A DNA stretch of 64,000 bases from Sphaerolaimus hirsutus. Its lineage: Eukaryota > Nematoda > Chromadorea > Monhysterida > Sphaerolaimidae. Under the pieces are notes generated by a model, which saw only the letters and a list, made by a program, of their open reading frames with translations, was not told where the DNA came from and did no database searches. The DNA lies in contig OZ038452.1 in assembly GCA_964036195.1 (NCBI GenBank), positions 10,844,704-10,908,703 of the forward strand, read 5' to 3'. Made by a program: the position numbers and the translations under genes. Positions within the stretch are counted from its first letter, which is position 1. Every line of letters starts with the position of its first letter. Positions 9,257-19,700 of the stretch are shown here, piece after piece.

Positions 9257-11062
9257 CTCCCCCACAATGGCTTGGTGCTTTTGTTTGGCGATAGCAAGCA
9301 GTTGACCCGAATGGTCAGGCCGCATTCATGGATCGCTCCGATCCTGAAACCTGATCCATCGTTGATCAACAGGTTGGTGGAAGGTGTGTTGTGTCCAATT
9401 CTGAAGCTCGAGACTGTTTTCCGCGGCCACGACGCGCTGATTCAAGCGAATTCTGTCGCTGCGTACGATGGCCAATTGCGCGCGTTCCACGATTACAGTC
9501 AGTGGCGGGACAATTTGCCGCTCATGGCTTGCGGTGCCGATCAGGTGCCTTTGTCTTCTGTGATCGTGCACATGGGTTTTGAGATGAGCGAGGGCGTGTC
9601 TGTTAAGAATTTGGCGGAAGTGGACATTGTGGTGCGCGTTGTACAGCAGTTTGTCATTTTGGCGCTGAACAGCGAGGGCGAGAATGTCGTTCCGTGGAGT
9701 AATTTAGAAAGTGCTGATTCACTGCTGGTTGTGTGTTTCTATTCAGCGCAGGAGAGAAAAGTAATTGACGAATTGGTGCATGTGAGGTGGGCGCAGTTGT
9801 TAGGGGGTGAGGGGTTCCCCGATTATTTGGTGACCCCAGCGTTTTGGCGGAAAAAAGTCATCACTGCTGATCGAGCGCAAGCTCGTGAAGCGCATGTGGT
9901 GATTGTGTCATGTGTGCGGGGTAGTGTGCCGCGAGTGGACGCTACTGGACATCCGTCGCAGCGCGAGCGCGATGTGATGGACAGAATTGGCTTTTTGGCG
10001 ATGCCGGAGCGGTGCAACGTGGCCACGTCTCGAGCCAAAACGGCTAGGGTCGTGATCATGAACGCCGCTACCGTGCTGCATTCTGAGTTTTTCTGGCGTT
10101 TTGTGGCGTTAGAATTAAGAAAGGGACACGTGTTTGCGTACCATGAGCGGCGGTTGTGGGAGTGTGACCCGTTGGCTAGGTTTTTGAATCACTGGAGAAG
10201 TGCCCCGGTCGATCTGCAAGAACCCGCTCCGCCGGTGCAAGAAGAAGAAAATGAGGTTCCGCCGGAAGAAGTTCAGGAGGTGGATGTGAGCGAACAGCGA
10301 GCGTCCCCTCAGCCCGATGCTAGCGTCGCTGCTCCCGATTCCCCAGACGTGCAAATGTTGCCGCCAGAAGAGCAAGAGGAGGAGCCAGAGAAAGTGCAGC
10401 CGCGCGCGGAGGAAAAGGCGGTTTGTTCTTGGTCTCGGCGTCAATATCGCAGTCGCCGTTGCTCTCCCTCGTCGAGTTCTTCCTCTTCCTCTAGTTCGTC
10501 GTTGGGTTCGTCAGAATCGGGATCGAGTGAAACCGATTCGGCTTCGGAGTCTGAACGCGCGCCGCCCGTGCCAGCACATAAACAGAAACCGCACCCGGAG
10601 GTGGAGGTGATGGAGGTGGAACAGGAGCAAAGTGAACAAAGTGCCCAACAGCTGGAACCAGAGGAGTTGGAAGGCCAATGGCAGGAACCAGGGCCAGAAA
10701 CTGAAGAAGCTAACAATGCAGTCATTGGAGAGAAATTGGATGAGTTAATTCAAATGGCGGGCGAGTTGAACACCGAGCTGGACGCCGAGCGACAGCAACA
10801 GTCCATGAACCCAGACAGACAGGTGCTTAGAGAAATGGACGCCATCCAGGAAGAGGTCAATGAAGTTGAGCCCATGCAAGAGGATGCACAGGAACAGGAG
10901 CAGCCTGAAGCAGTGGTCGCACAGCCGCTGCAGCAACCTGTTCAGGTTGTTGTAGTTGGCTCACCGCCGCCACCGCAAGAGGAACAGAGTCCGAGTCCGC
11001 CCCCGCCAGTGACTCCTACTTTGGCAGGTTTGGAGCCAGAGGAGGAGATGGAAGCAGAGTAA
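9257..11062 (+). CDS. SF1 (Upf1-like) helicase, RecA domain 2 with acidic/Ser-rich tail
   Basis: In frame with the preceding piece after one TGA; the first ATG-type start is at 9272. Motif III is LLFGDSKQL (about 9275-9305). Motif IV-like VVCFYSAQERKVIDEL lies near 9725. Motif V-like sequence TADRAQAREAHVVIVS is near 9860-9910, and motif VI CNVATSRAKTARVVI near 10010-10060. These are the residues expected of a Upf1-like SF1 helicase, not the Pif1-like helicase of Helitrons. From about 10200 the protein becomes a long tail rich in Glu, Gln and Pro with a poly-Ser run (10460-10500). The ORF ends TAA 11060-11062. Role in the element unknown; RNA binding or unwinding is an inference. Confidence 0.8.
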   Translation, partial: LPHNGLVLLFGDSKQLTRMVRPHSWIAPILKPDPSLINRLVEGVLCPILKLETVFRGHDALIQANSVAAYDGQLRAFHDYSQWRDNLPLMACGADQVPLSSVIVHMGFEMSEGVSVKNLAEVDIVVRVVQQFVILALNSEGENVVPWSNLESADSLLVVCFYSAQERKVIDELVHVRWAQLLGGEGFPDYLVTPAFWRKKVITADRAQAREAHVVIVSCVRGSVPRVDATGHPSQRERDVMDRIGFLAMPERCNVATSRAKTARVVIMNAATVLHSEFFWRFVALELRKGHVFAYHERRLWECDPLARFLNHWRSAPVDLQEPAPPVQEEENEVPPEEVQEVDVSEQRASPQPDASVAAPDSPDVQMLPPEEQEEEPEKVQPRAEEKAVCSWSRRQYRSRRCSPSSSSSSSSSSSLGSSESGSSETDSASESERAPPVPAHKQKPHPEVEVMEVEQEQSEQSAQQLEPEELEGQWQEPGPETEEANNAVIGEKLDELIQMAGELNTELDAERQQQSMNPDRQVLREMDAIQEEVNEVEPMQEDAQEQEQPEAVVAQPLQQPVQVVVVGSPPPPQEEQSPSPPPPVTPTLAGLEPEEEMEAE

Positions 11063-13490
11063 TGGTAATTTAGGTGTACAGGAATTTTTTTGTTTTTGTT
11101 TTTGTGCGTTTTTGTTGAGTAAACTTTTTACCAGTAGAATTGAGTTTTCGTTGAATTGAAAATTGAATTTTCATTGAGTTTTACCGATTCAAAAGTTTTT
11201 TTCTGTTCTTAACAAAGTGTGGAAAAGTACGTATTTTTGTTAATAAATTTAGAGTTGGTTTAAATAGTTCTTAAAAACGGGGATTTATTTTAATAGTTTT
11301 GCCGTGTTTCGATTTTAGCCGGGAGGTAAAATGTATGGCTGGTGGAGTTTGTGAGCAAAAGTGGGTGTCCAAAAAATTGTAAAATTCCAAAAATTTTAAA
11401 CGTAAATGTATATACAGTTTACCTAATGAATTTATGTAGAGGGTTGTTTACACTTCCGAGCTTACAGTAATTAAAACATTTCAGTTCTACTTCGACGTTG
11501 GGTTTGGGCGATTTGGTGGGCGAACGTGGCGTTGACGTTTTCGGCGACGTCGTTGGCTACGTTGGCAACGTGCATTTCCGTTTTTCCGGTGCCCCATTGT
11601 GTTATGTATGTCCTTTTGGCCAAGGAAGGATTGGAGGTATTGAGGATCTGACACAAAGTTGACGCTGTGATGTAAATAGTTGTTTTTCTCTTGTTTAGAA
11701 TTTTTATTCAATTAGGTAGTTTTTTTATAAAAAAGTGAGACAAGTGAGGTGGCAACAATTTTATTTGTGACAGATTGATTAAAAAGTATTTTTCCAATTT
11801 TACCAGCAGTTTAGATTGCATAATAAAGTTTTGTTTATTTTCTCTAAGTAAAAAAAGTGACGCTGCAGTTACGTGTCGTAGTGCGTGAATGGTCAGTGAT
11901 GGCTGAGGACACATAGGTTGATATTTGACTAACTTTCGCTGTTTTTTTTGAAGTGAGGGCCGTGGCTATTGATCTAGTATGTACTGTGCATTTCTGCATT
12001 TCCGAGTTGAGAAACAGAAGTTAATTTACAAGCGATTTTACAAAAGTACACTGATTATAGCGGTGCGGTGATGATTGGTGTTGAAAATGAGAGGTAATTA
12101 AAAGAATTGAGTCTAACTCGACAGACGTGATTTCATGTTTAAATGCCTACTCCCTTGGCTTGTTGTGAGAACAGCCCAGTCCGCCGATCTCATCGAAACA
12201 AGCACCCATACAGTGACAAGTGTACTTATTTTTGAGTGAATTGAGTAGTTCGGTATTTTCGGGGTGTGGTTTTTGCACAGTGCGTATGGGATCAAAAGCC
12301 ATGGTTAACTAATTAGTATTCTGGTAGCAGAATGAGTGGTGTAGCAGCGAGAGTGGTCATTTTCTAGAGATAAGTGTCTTCGGTGGTTAGTGGCTGTTGC
12401 GTTTCGGCATGTGGCAGTGGATTCACTTAGATATTTCGTTCAGTTTTGAATTTCTAAAAAATCATGCAATCTAAACATGCATTTGAGTTAAAAAGATTGA
12501 AATTATCAACTTTCCAGTTTCCAATCATTTGCGGTAATATTTTTATTTTAGCGTCATACCGATTTCACATTCATTTTAACGTTAAGTTTGGTAGGGAATA
12601 GGTAAAACTCGAGTATGTTAATTTTTATCTAATTTGCAACTTCGCTATTTTTTTATCTACCTAATCCTAGATTGATTGTTTTTTTTGAGTGTTTCCTTTT
12701 CCCCTAGAAAACTGATAACTTGACATTCGGATATTTAGGAATTTATGCAAATTTCGTGGTTGAACTTTACTATACAAAGAGATGAAATAATAAGCCGCTT
12801 GTTTTCCTGTTTTCTCCCTGAATATTTTGATAAGTGTAAAGGTGATCTGATTTGAGTGCGTATTTTATCACTCTGGTGGAATTTTCGCTTAGCGTCTTTA
12901 AAATGGTACCGTAATTGATTTTTTCCTTGACAGTCAGTGTGAAAGTTAATTCTATTCGCCTTACCGGTATCCTAATCATGGATTATCCCTCTTACGACAT
13001 TTTTTCATTGTGCATTAATAATACGTGCGCTTCTTACGCTTTGGATATCAACGTCATTTTTGTTTACTATACGTTATTTTTGCTAATGGGATTGTTGTTC
13101 GCGTGCCTATTTGTTTCGCTAATTGCTGTGTGTTTCCCCGTTCGTGGAGGTGGTTTTGGATTTTCGGTAGAATTCGCTGAGTAATTTTTGAATCGCCCGC
13201 CATTTTTTCGCGCTAAAACAAGTTTTTACAGTATCTCCTGTGTTTTTCCTGTTCTTTTTATTCTTCTCGCATTCGTTCATTTTCTATTTTTGTACTCGTT
13301 CTCGTTCCCATCCATTTTTGCACGTGAATTCTTTGTGTTTTTGTGTACTTTGATCGACATATCCTGTAAACTGATGCCATGAATAATTTTAGGTATGCCC
13401 ATTTTCAAATTCCGTGTGTCCGTCAAATCGGCTGTAAGCATGCTCCTCGTGGTATGTGGAAGTGTTGTCTGGACTTGGCTTATGTTGTTG
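11063..13490 (+). other. Non-coding tail of the retroelement, probably polypurine tract and LTR U3
   Basis: AT-rich, T-homopolymer-rich DNA with only short ORFs. One 89-codon frame (12915-13184) has a single hydrophobic segment but no other support. The LTR start was not found: no clear polypurine tract followed by TG is visible, though purine-rich stretches occur near 11728-11745 and 11950-11960. Confidence 0.4.
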
Positions 13491-13690
13491 CGTATAAAAG
13501 CGTACCGTAATTTAGAGTAGGGGTCCATTCAGTCGAAATTGCTTCGGTTTTATTTCTTGGAGTGTTTTCGAAGGTTTTGTGCCGCTGGTTAGAAACTCGC
13601 TCTCAGTGTGTTCCCTGTGTTCTATCTGAATGTGTGAATTCTGAGTCTAAAATCGCCTAAAATAAAATCTCTTCTAAAAAACTTCGGACC
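13491..13690 (+). promoter_or_regulatory. Probable LTR core promoter and poly(A) signal
   Basis: TATAAAAG at 13493-13500 is followed by an initiator-like TTCAGTC at 13528-13534 and, 130 bases on, by AATAAA at 13661-13666. A TATA box, start site and poly(A) signal within 170 bases is the U3-R-U5 arrangement of an LTR. It lies at the expected end of the element. It would need the 5' LTR, which is outside the window, for confirmation. Confidence 0.5.
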
Positions 13691-13985
13691 CCTTGGAGTA
13701 AATTAGACATTCAACTAATTGCTAGTGCGTTGATAAAAACGCCATTCGCTAAAAAGCTAACTTAATTGACGTAGCGTACACCTGTGACATTCACTTCGGT
13801 GAATTCACCATTGTGCGTTGCGAATTCAATCGGTAGTCAATTTTCCGTTGCCTTACTTTGTCGCTCATCCAACGAGTAGGTGTGAGATCGGTAAAACTTG
13901 GCAGTTTGCCATAGTGGAATTTGGTTGAGTAAAAAGCAGCCGGTGAAAATTCATGACACATGCTTGTTTGAAGCGGATCTGTGCT

Positions 13986-14349
13986 ATCCCACATCTAAAC
14001 CCATCCCACATCCTGGCCCATAAATTGGATGTCTGTCATATTTGATGCGTATTCCTTGCATTTTTGGTGGATAATGAATGCAAAAAAATGTTGATGATGA
14101 AAAAGTGCTACATTAAGAGCCACTTTCAATAACTCTGTGATTTCGCAGGTCAAAGTTGTACTCAATAACACTGACTGCACTCAATAGTTGTCAACTGTCA
14201 TGTTTTAACACATGTGGTGTCAAATTGCCTTCAAACACTCTCACATATTATATATTAGATTGATTACGTTGTGGCATCATGACTTTTTTGAAATTACCTA
14301 AACTAAATAAAGTCTATTTGAGAGACAAAGTAGATTTAGATGTGGGATG
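13986..14349. repeat. Short inverted-repeat element, ends ATCCCACATCTAAA
   Basis: The left end reads ATCCCACATCTAAACC and the right end TTTAGATGTGGGAT, an inverted repeat of at least 14 bases enclosing 364 bases with no ORF of note. Superfamily unknown. Flanks show no clear duplication. Confidence 0.5.
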
Positions 14350-14695
14350 AGCCTACGTTGTTTGAAGCTGCCTGTTGATATGTGGAAGAAATTTGTAGAG
14401 CAAACAAAATGTTTATTGTGTTGGTTATTTGAATAAGAGACCCATGTCTGATTTTTGTTAACATTTGTTAACCACAACTATTTGAGATATTCCTACAAAA
14501 GCAGGTTAAAGGGTATAGGTACATCACATTTTGAGCTGCCAACTATCTGTGAAGAAATGAGTAACCCACTTTTGCATGTCAAAAAATAAACCTTGCATTT
14601 CTTTGTGTCTCATTTATTAAACCATCGTGTTACACAAAAACGACAAAGGATAGAATACCTTAACAAAATAACATATAATTTTGATGTATAGTAAA

Positions 14696-15110
14696 TACCA
14701 TATTTCCTCGAAATACCCCCAGGGGGTTTATTATTTCGCCAGCAAATTTTGACAGGGGTTAATTTGAGAGGGACTTATTCAGGGGTGTATTTCGTCAGAA
14801 AATTTCGTGAAGGATTGTAGAAAATATTTAATACGCCAAAACATACACAAAACTGGTATTTGTATAAGTGAGTCCTAACAGGATATATTTTGACATATTT
14901 AGGTATATAGGGATATTTCTACACAAACTGGTATATGTGTAGCTGCGATACAATTTGGCAGCAATTAATACATTATGAATATTGCATACAAGATGTACAT
15001 CATTAGAGACGGGATTATTTCAAGGGGGTATTTTTGCCTCAGATCGCTCAGACCTGGAGTTATTACGAGGGGGATTTATTCAGGAGGGGATAATTCGAGG
15101 AAATACGGTA
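14696..15110. repeat. TACCGTATTT family element (CCTCGAAAT subtype)
   Basis: Begins TACCATATTTCCTCGAAAT and ends in the inverted copy CGAGGAAATACGGTA. Subterminal sequence is rich in GGGG/CCCC tracts. The outermost TA on both sides may be a TA target duplication, which would fit a Tc1/mariner-like MITE, but this cannot be separated from a TIR that starts with TA. 415 bases, no coding capacity. Confidence 0.75.
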
Positions 15111-16610
15111 TATTGATTTTATTTTGATGCATGTATCATTGAAAATTTCCACATCTTTACCATATTGCAATGTATTTAGTATTAAATTACGTCCACTAAT
15201 CGAGAATCAAGAACCTGTTTATCAAGAAAATTATATCGAATTGTTCATCAAGGCCAGATTCTGTAAACTATTATCAGTCACAGTTCAGAAAGATTTATAT
15301 GAATTAAGCGATAATTTTTATTTGCCCAATTTCTGTCCATCAAGTTTTGACTGAAGATTTCGAAAAAATAAAAAGTGCTCAAATGAATACTGCTCAATTT
15401 CAGTCCTTAGTCGCGTTTTGTTCAGATGCATTCCTTTTATTCGCATCTTATTTCTTACTGGATACTGCCCGAAAAAGCTGTGAATGTGATCAATGGTAAC
15501 AGGGCTAATAGCATATTTATACCCGGTCGGTGTGGCGAGGCACCAAATTTGGCGAGAAGCCAACGTCTCAGAACTTGGGTGCGCTGGTGGATTTTGGTTT
15601 ATCCCCCCCACAAAAATGCCGAACCTTTTTCACCACTTTGCTTTTCACCACCACAACTATTTTAGCAAGATAAAAATTTAACATAAGTACATATAGGTAT
15701 ACACCTGTGGACACCTTTCGTCGTGGATCATCTTTTGGCGGTGCGCCAAGGCTTCATTCGAGTGTGGATCCGTTAATTAGAGTCTTTAGGTTGGTTTTGA
15801 GGCGATTTTGCTGTGGGTTTGGTGCGCGCCGCTCGGCGTCTGGTTTTGTGGTTTCTTTAAAAAATGCCCATTTAAAAGCGCGATGACATCGTCTTCTAAG
15901 GATGGAATGGTGCATCTTCACATACTTTTCAACCGAGTCTATTCAGCAACCTGTCTTACTTGTTCTCTTTTTCGAGCGAGGCTAATCGTTTTACGTGTGT
16001 GTTTTACTGTATCTCGCTACTCGGTACCGGCCTTCGATAGTTTCGCAATCGTCCCTTATTAAAACGAATGCGCAGGTGCCCTTGATAGTCAGGGACACTC
16101 ACGTTAAAAGGGAATGGTTTCTCACGCTACCGGCATCCTCATACGCCTGGCATTTTGCCAGAACCTTTTTCCATTTTTGTCAGAAATTCCCCTGGAGAGC
16201 GGTCTTGCCTCGGCAACGTAAATTTGTTGAAGCTTGAACGGTCGCTGGAGCGGATTTTGCGGTTGTCTTTTGCGTGTATAGATTTCGTTTTTACGGCTAA
16301 GTTGTCTCAACTGTCGATTGTATGTGCTGGCAATGCATACATACACTTAATAGCTGTAAATTCGGTTTGACCTGCGCTATTTTGAAACTTGGCTGATCGT
16401 TGTCCGGTTTCATTCAGAATGCCCTTTAAAGTCCCTACAATCTGGATATTTTTTTATATTGTTACTAAAAAACTTAAGTCATCGCGCTTATTTTGTCCAT
16501 CGAGCTATGCTTTTCTACCCATTGCTATTCAATCTCGCGGTTCATATTTTTCAATAGGGTTTTCAAATACGTAAGTTCTAGAAAAAATAAAACAGCCAGA
16601 AGCTTTTCAG
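15111..16610 (+). other. Upstream flank of the PHD-SET gene, possible 5' UTR
   Basis: No confident coding sequence. The sequence TTTTCAG sits directly before the ATG at 16611, and a GTAAGT at 16571-16576 could be the donor of a very short (40-base) 5' UTR intron. The promoter was not identified. Confidence 0.4.
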
Positions 16611-16772
16611 ATGAGCGGCAGGGCGAGCGAGGGTCAGCAGCGGGAACGACAGTTGCCCGTATTCAAGCCGAGTTGCGCCAACGACCCGGAACAAAGCGAC
16701 AGTCCGCCGTGCATGGCCGCGCAGCTGCAGCGCGTCGCCGGCGCCAACGCCTGTGGCGAACGGCCGCTCAAG
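16611..16772 (+). CDS. PHD-SET gene exon 1 (coding), residues 1-54
   Basis: ATG directly follows a splice acceptor, so an upstream non-coding exon is likely. The polar sequence starts MSGRASEGQQRERQLP. The donor is GTTGGT, phase 0. Confidence 0.65.
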
Positions 16773-19700
16773 GTTGGTGAACTCTGGGGGTTTTGTAGAT
16801 TTGCGCCACTGGGTGTTGAATCTGATTTAAGATTGAATTAATTTGATGTAGTAAATGGCCCCTCCGGACTCCGGAGGACAGTGAGACGCATGAACTAGTG
16901 ATTTTGGAGGTGAAAAATTATAAAAAGGTATGAAAAATAGCGATTTTTGATCTAAAATTGGGGTCGAGTTTTCCAAAAATCGCTCCAGATAGGTAGATAG
17001 CTGGCTGATTTGGGGGGGGGGGGGGGTTAGGGGATAGTAGCCCAAAATAATCCCTCCGGGATAGATAGATAGCTGAGCGGTCTCCGGGATAGATAGATAG
17101 CTGGGCGGCTTGGGAGGGGTGCAACCCCCCCCCCCCCAACCCCCCTTTCCTACCCCTGCGGTTGTCCAAACATAGGATTTTCAAGGTGTAGAAGGCAGAA
17201 AAGGGAGAGAAATCGCTTTTAAAAATTAGACGAAAAATAGCCAAAAATAGGCGTATAGAAACATACATAGCTGAAAATACTTTAAAGAGGCAATAAGGCG
17301 CATGAACTAGTGATTATAATAGTGAAAATGGGCAAAACAGGGAAAATTAGCAATGAAAATTTTGTGTAAGATTTCTCCAAAATCACTCCAGATGTGCATT
17401 TTTGGGAATGCAGGTGGCTGGGGTCTCTAGCATCTCTAGTACCGTTCTATTAATCAAGTAGGGGGGCGTTTATTATTACCTCAGCCAAAGTTTAGGGGGA
17501 GGTTTTCGAGGGGGGGGGGTTAATTCGAGGTAATACGGTACTTGTGAAAAACGTTGCTTTTCCGTAAATAATCGTTATAGAAGTTCATGTTTACCTGTTT
17601 GGATGAAAATGTACACACTGAAATGTTCTTAGGGTAAAAATGGACGAAAATTTCCCAAAATTGGGCTTGGGGCAAACCTTCCCAAGGTATTGATAGCTGC
17701 AGCGATAGATAGATATTTACTGGAGTGTTGGGGGGGGTAACTAATCGTGTTTTTAGATGCTGTATTCTGATCTTAGAAGAATTGATATTAGTATAAACTC
17801 GACGCGTGTATCCGTGTCAGACATCTGAACCCGTCCCGTAAACTCTTAAATTCACAAAAATGAATGGATCCTTCACCACAACCTAGTAAACAAATACACT
17901 TTCAATTTCAGGCTGCAACTCTTCACCAGATTCACCCGCCAGCGAGCCCGTCGCCGCCCACTGGAAACGCATCTTCGCACGGGCACGGGGTTGTCGGGCA
18001 GGGGGATCGGGCCCACGCGTCGGGTCGTCTGGTCGCATCCGTACTGGGGGACAGACCTGAGCAGTCGGTCGAGAGCGACCATTGTTATGGCGGCGGATTC
18101 GCCGCCGCTGCGGGACAGGTGCTTGTTTTGTTGCTCGTTTTGATGTTTTCTGTCATTTGTGTCGGTGGTGAATGTCATATTTATGTATTGCAGTTTTTGG
18201 ACGCGATCCTTTATACATTGAGTTTGATTTGGTCAATTTTTTATTTCAATTCAGTTACGACTGAACTCTGTCGCGGCAAATTTCAAAAGCCAATTCGTGA
18301 AAATAGTAAAGCGGCTTGGTTTCAGCGTGTGTTCTGCATCGTGCAGATCACAAACTGCTGTACTTGTCGTGTACATGCTCTTTACAGGGTGGGGGTATTT
18401 TGAGGGGGGATTAGGGTTGGCCGATGTTGTTTTTTTTTAAAAACGTTTTTTTTATTTAAAAAACATGACGTCCGAAATGTTTAAAAAAAAAAAAACATCG
18501 ACCGAAATTTTTAGTACCAAGCACTAGGTATTTTGCAAAATTTTTGCGCGCAAGCGCGCAATTTCACACACAAATTGACATTGGTGGTTGTTTTCATTGG
18601 TTTTGTGGCATTTTTTGTATCAAAGTATCCATTTCTATGTGCTACCATGGGTTAATAAGCCATCATATGCTGCTGTACTATATAATATTGAGGTAATAAG
18701 CTTCCATGTACCTCCACAGTGTGTCACTTCACTCCCAAAGTAACAAGCTCCTTTTATAACCTTGTTTGATCACTATTCCGTGCCAAACTTTACCTGAAGT
18801 CACGAACATTCGACTATAAGGCGATATACGAACGATATGTCGACGAAAAATGGATATTTTTGACACAAATCACCACTTATAATGCTATCCCATGGCTCCA
18901 CAGCCATTATATGGTCATATATAACATCACAGAGTATTGCCACTGTCTGATATACCTATATATGTTGACACAAGGTCATATCTGGGAGCTTTTAAAAAAA
19001 AACATCGAGTTAAAAAAAACGTTTTTTTCCAACCCTAGGGGGGGATAATTCGAGGTAATACGGTGAGTAATTTTCACCCTACCCAAGTGCAAAAAAAATC
19101 AAAACGTCCTTTGCAAAATAAACCCGCGCGTATATTTATACCAGCTATTTTCTAAGTCTTATAAATTTCAGATGGCAAACGAGAGCGTGGACGAGACGCG
19201 GGAGTGCGACGGGGAAGCTTCGATCGCGGCCGCGCCGGATCCAAACGTCAGCGGCATATGTCTTCACGATGAGGAGGTTCGTTGGCTCTGTGCCAGCCGG
19301 TTTGCTTTGACAATCAGCTAACGTTGTCGTGTGTGCTGTAATTAGTACCCTGTAGGATAATTTGAAGGTTCAAACGGGATTGACTTTTCGGGATCGGGAT
19401 TGTTTTTTTTGACATTTAGGGATCGGGATTGGCGTTTTGATATTTCGAGATCGGGATCAGGATTGACCTTTCGGGATCGGGATTGGCGCTTTTTTCGGGA
19501 TTTAGGCCTAAACAATTGGTTTTCAGTGTATTCCCCTTATATTTCACAAAATGACCCAAAACACTAAAAACAATGGATGCCAGAAACGTTGGATTAAATT
19601 GGCATACAAAACACGGCTACAGATTCATTTAGGCACTGCGCAATGGGCTGCATGGCATTGTCATTAACACCACTGTCTACCATATATGCATGTATATTAA

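Larger units (their letters stand above)
1..13690 (+). mobile_element. Ty3/gypsy-type LTR retroelement with an extra helicase ORF, 5' end outside the window
   Basis: The order Gag zinc knuckle, protease, reverse transcriptase, RNase H, integrase with a GPY/F-like end identifies the Ty3/gypsy (Metaviridae) lineage. A second coding block (6514-11062) follows on the same strand, then a non-coding tail with a TATA box and poly(A) signal that looks like a 3' LTR. The 5' LTR, primer-binding site and most of Gag lie upstream of base 1. The 3' boundary is uncertain: I put it just after the AATAAA at 13661 but could not see a TG...CA end or a target duplication. No chromodomain is visible after integrase. 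Multiple frame breaks show that this copy is inactive or carries assembly errors. Confidence 0.8.

Noticed and set aside
10115-10936. Antisense and alternative-frame ORFs over the helicase tail (for example 10317-10610 +, 10441-10725 -)
   Set aside because: Shadows of a low-complexity Glu/Gln/Ser-rich reading frame.
8207-11062. Helitron origin of the helicase
   Set aside because: The motifs (DEAS, LLFGDSKQL, NVATSRAK) are of the Upf1-like type, not Pif1-like. There is no Rep/HUH domain, and the context is gag-pol.
12915-13184. 89-codon ORF with one hydrophobic segment in the retroelement tail, considered as an env remnant
   Set aside because: No signal peptide with cleavage context, no cysteine pattern or furin site, and it is short. 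Position in a presumed LTR makes coding unlikely.
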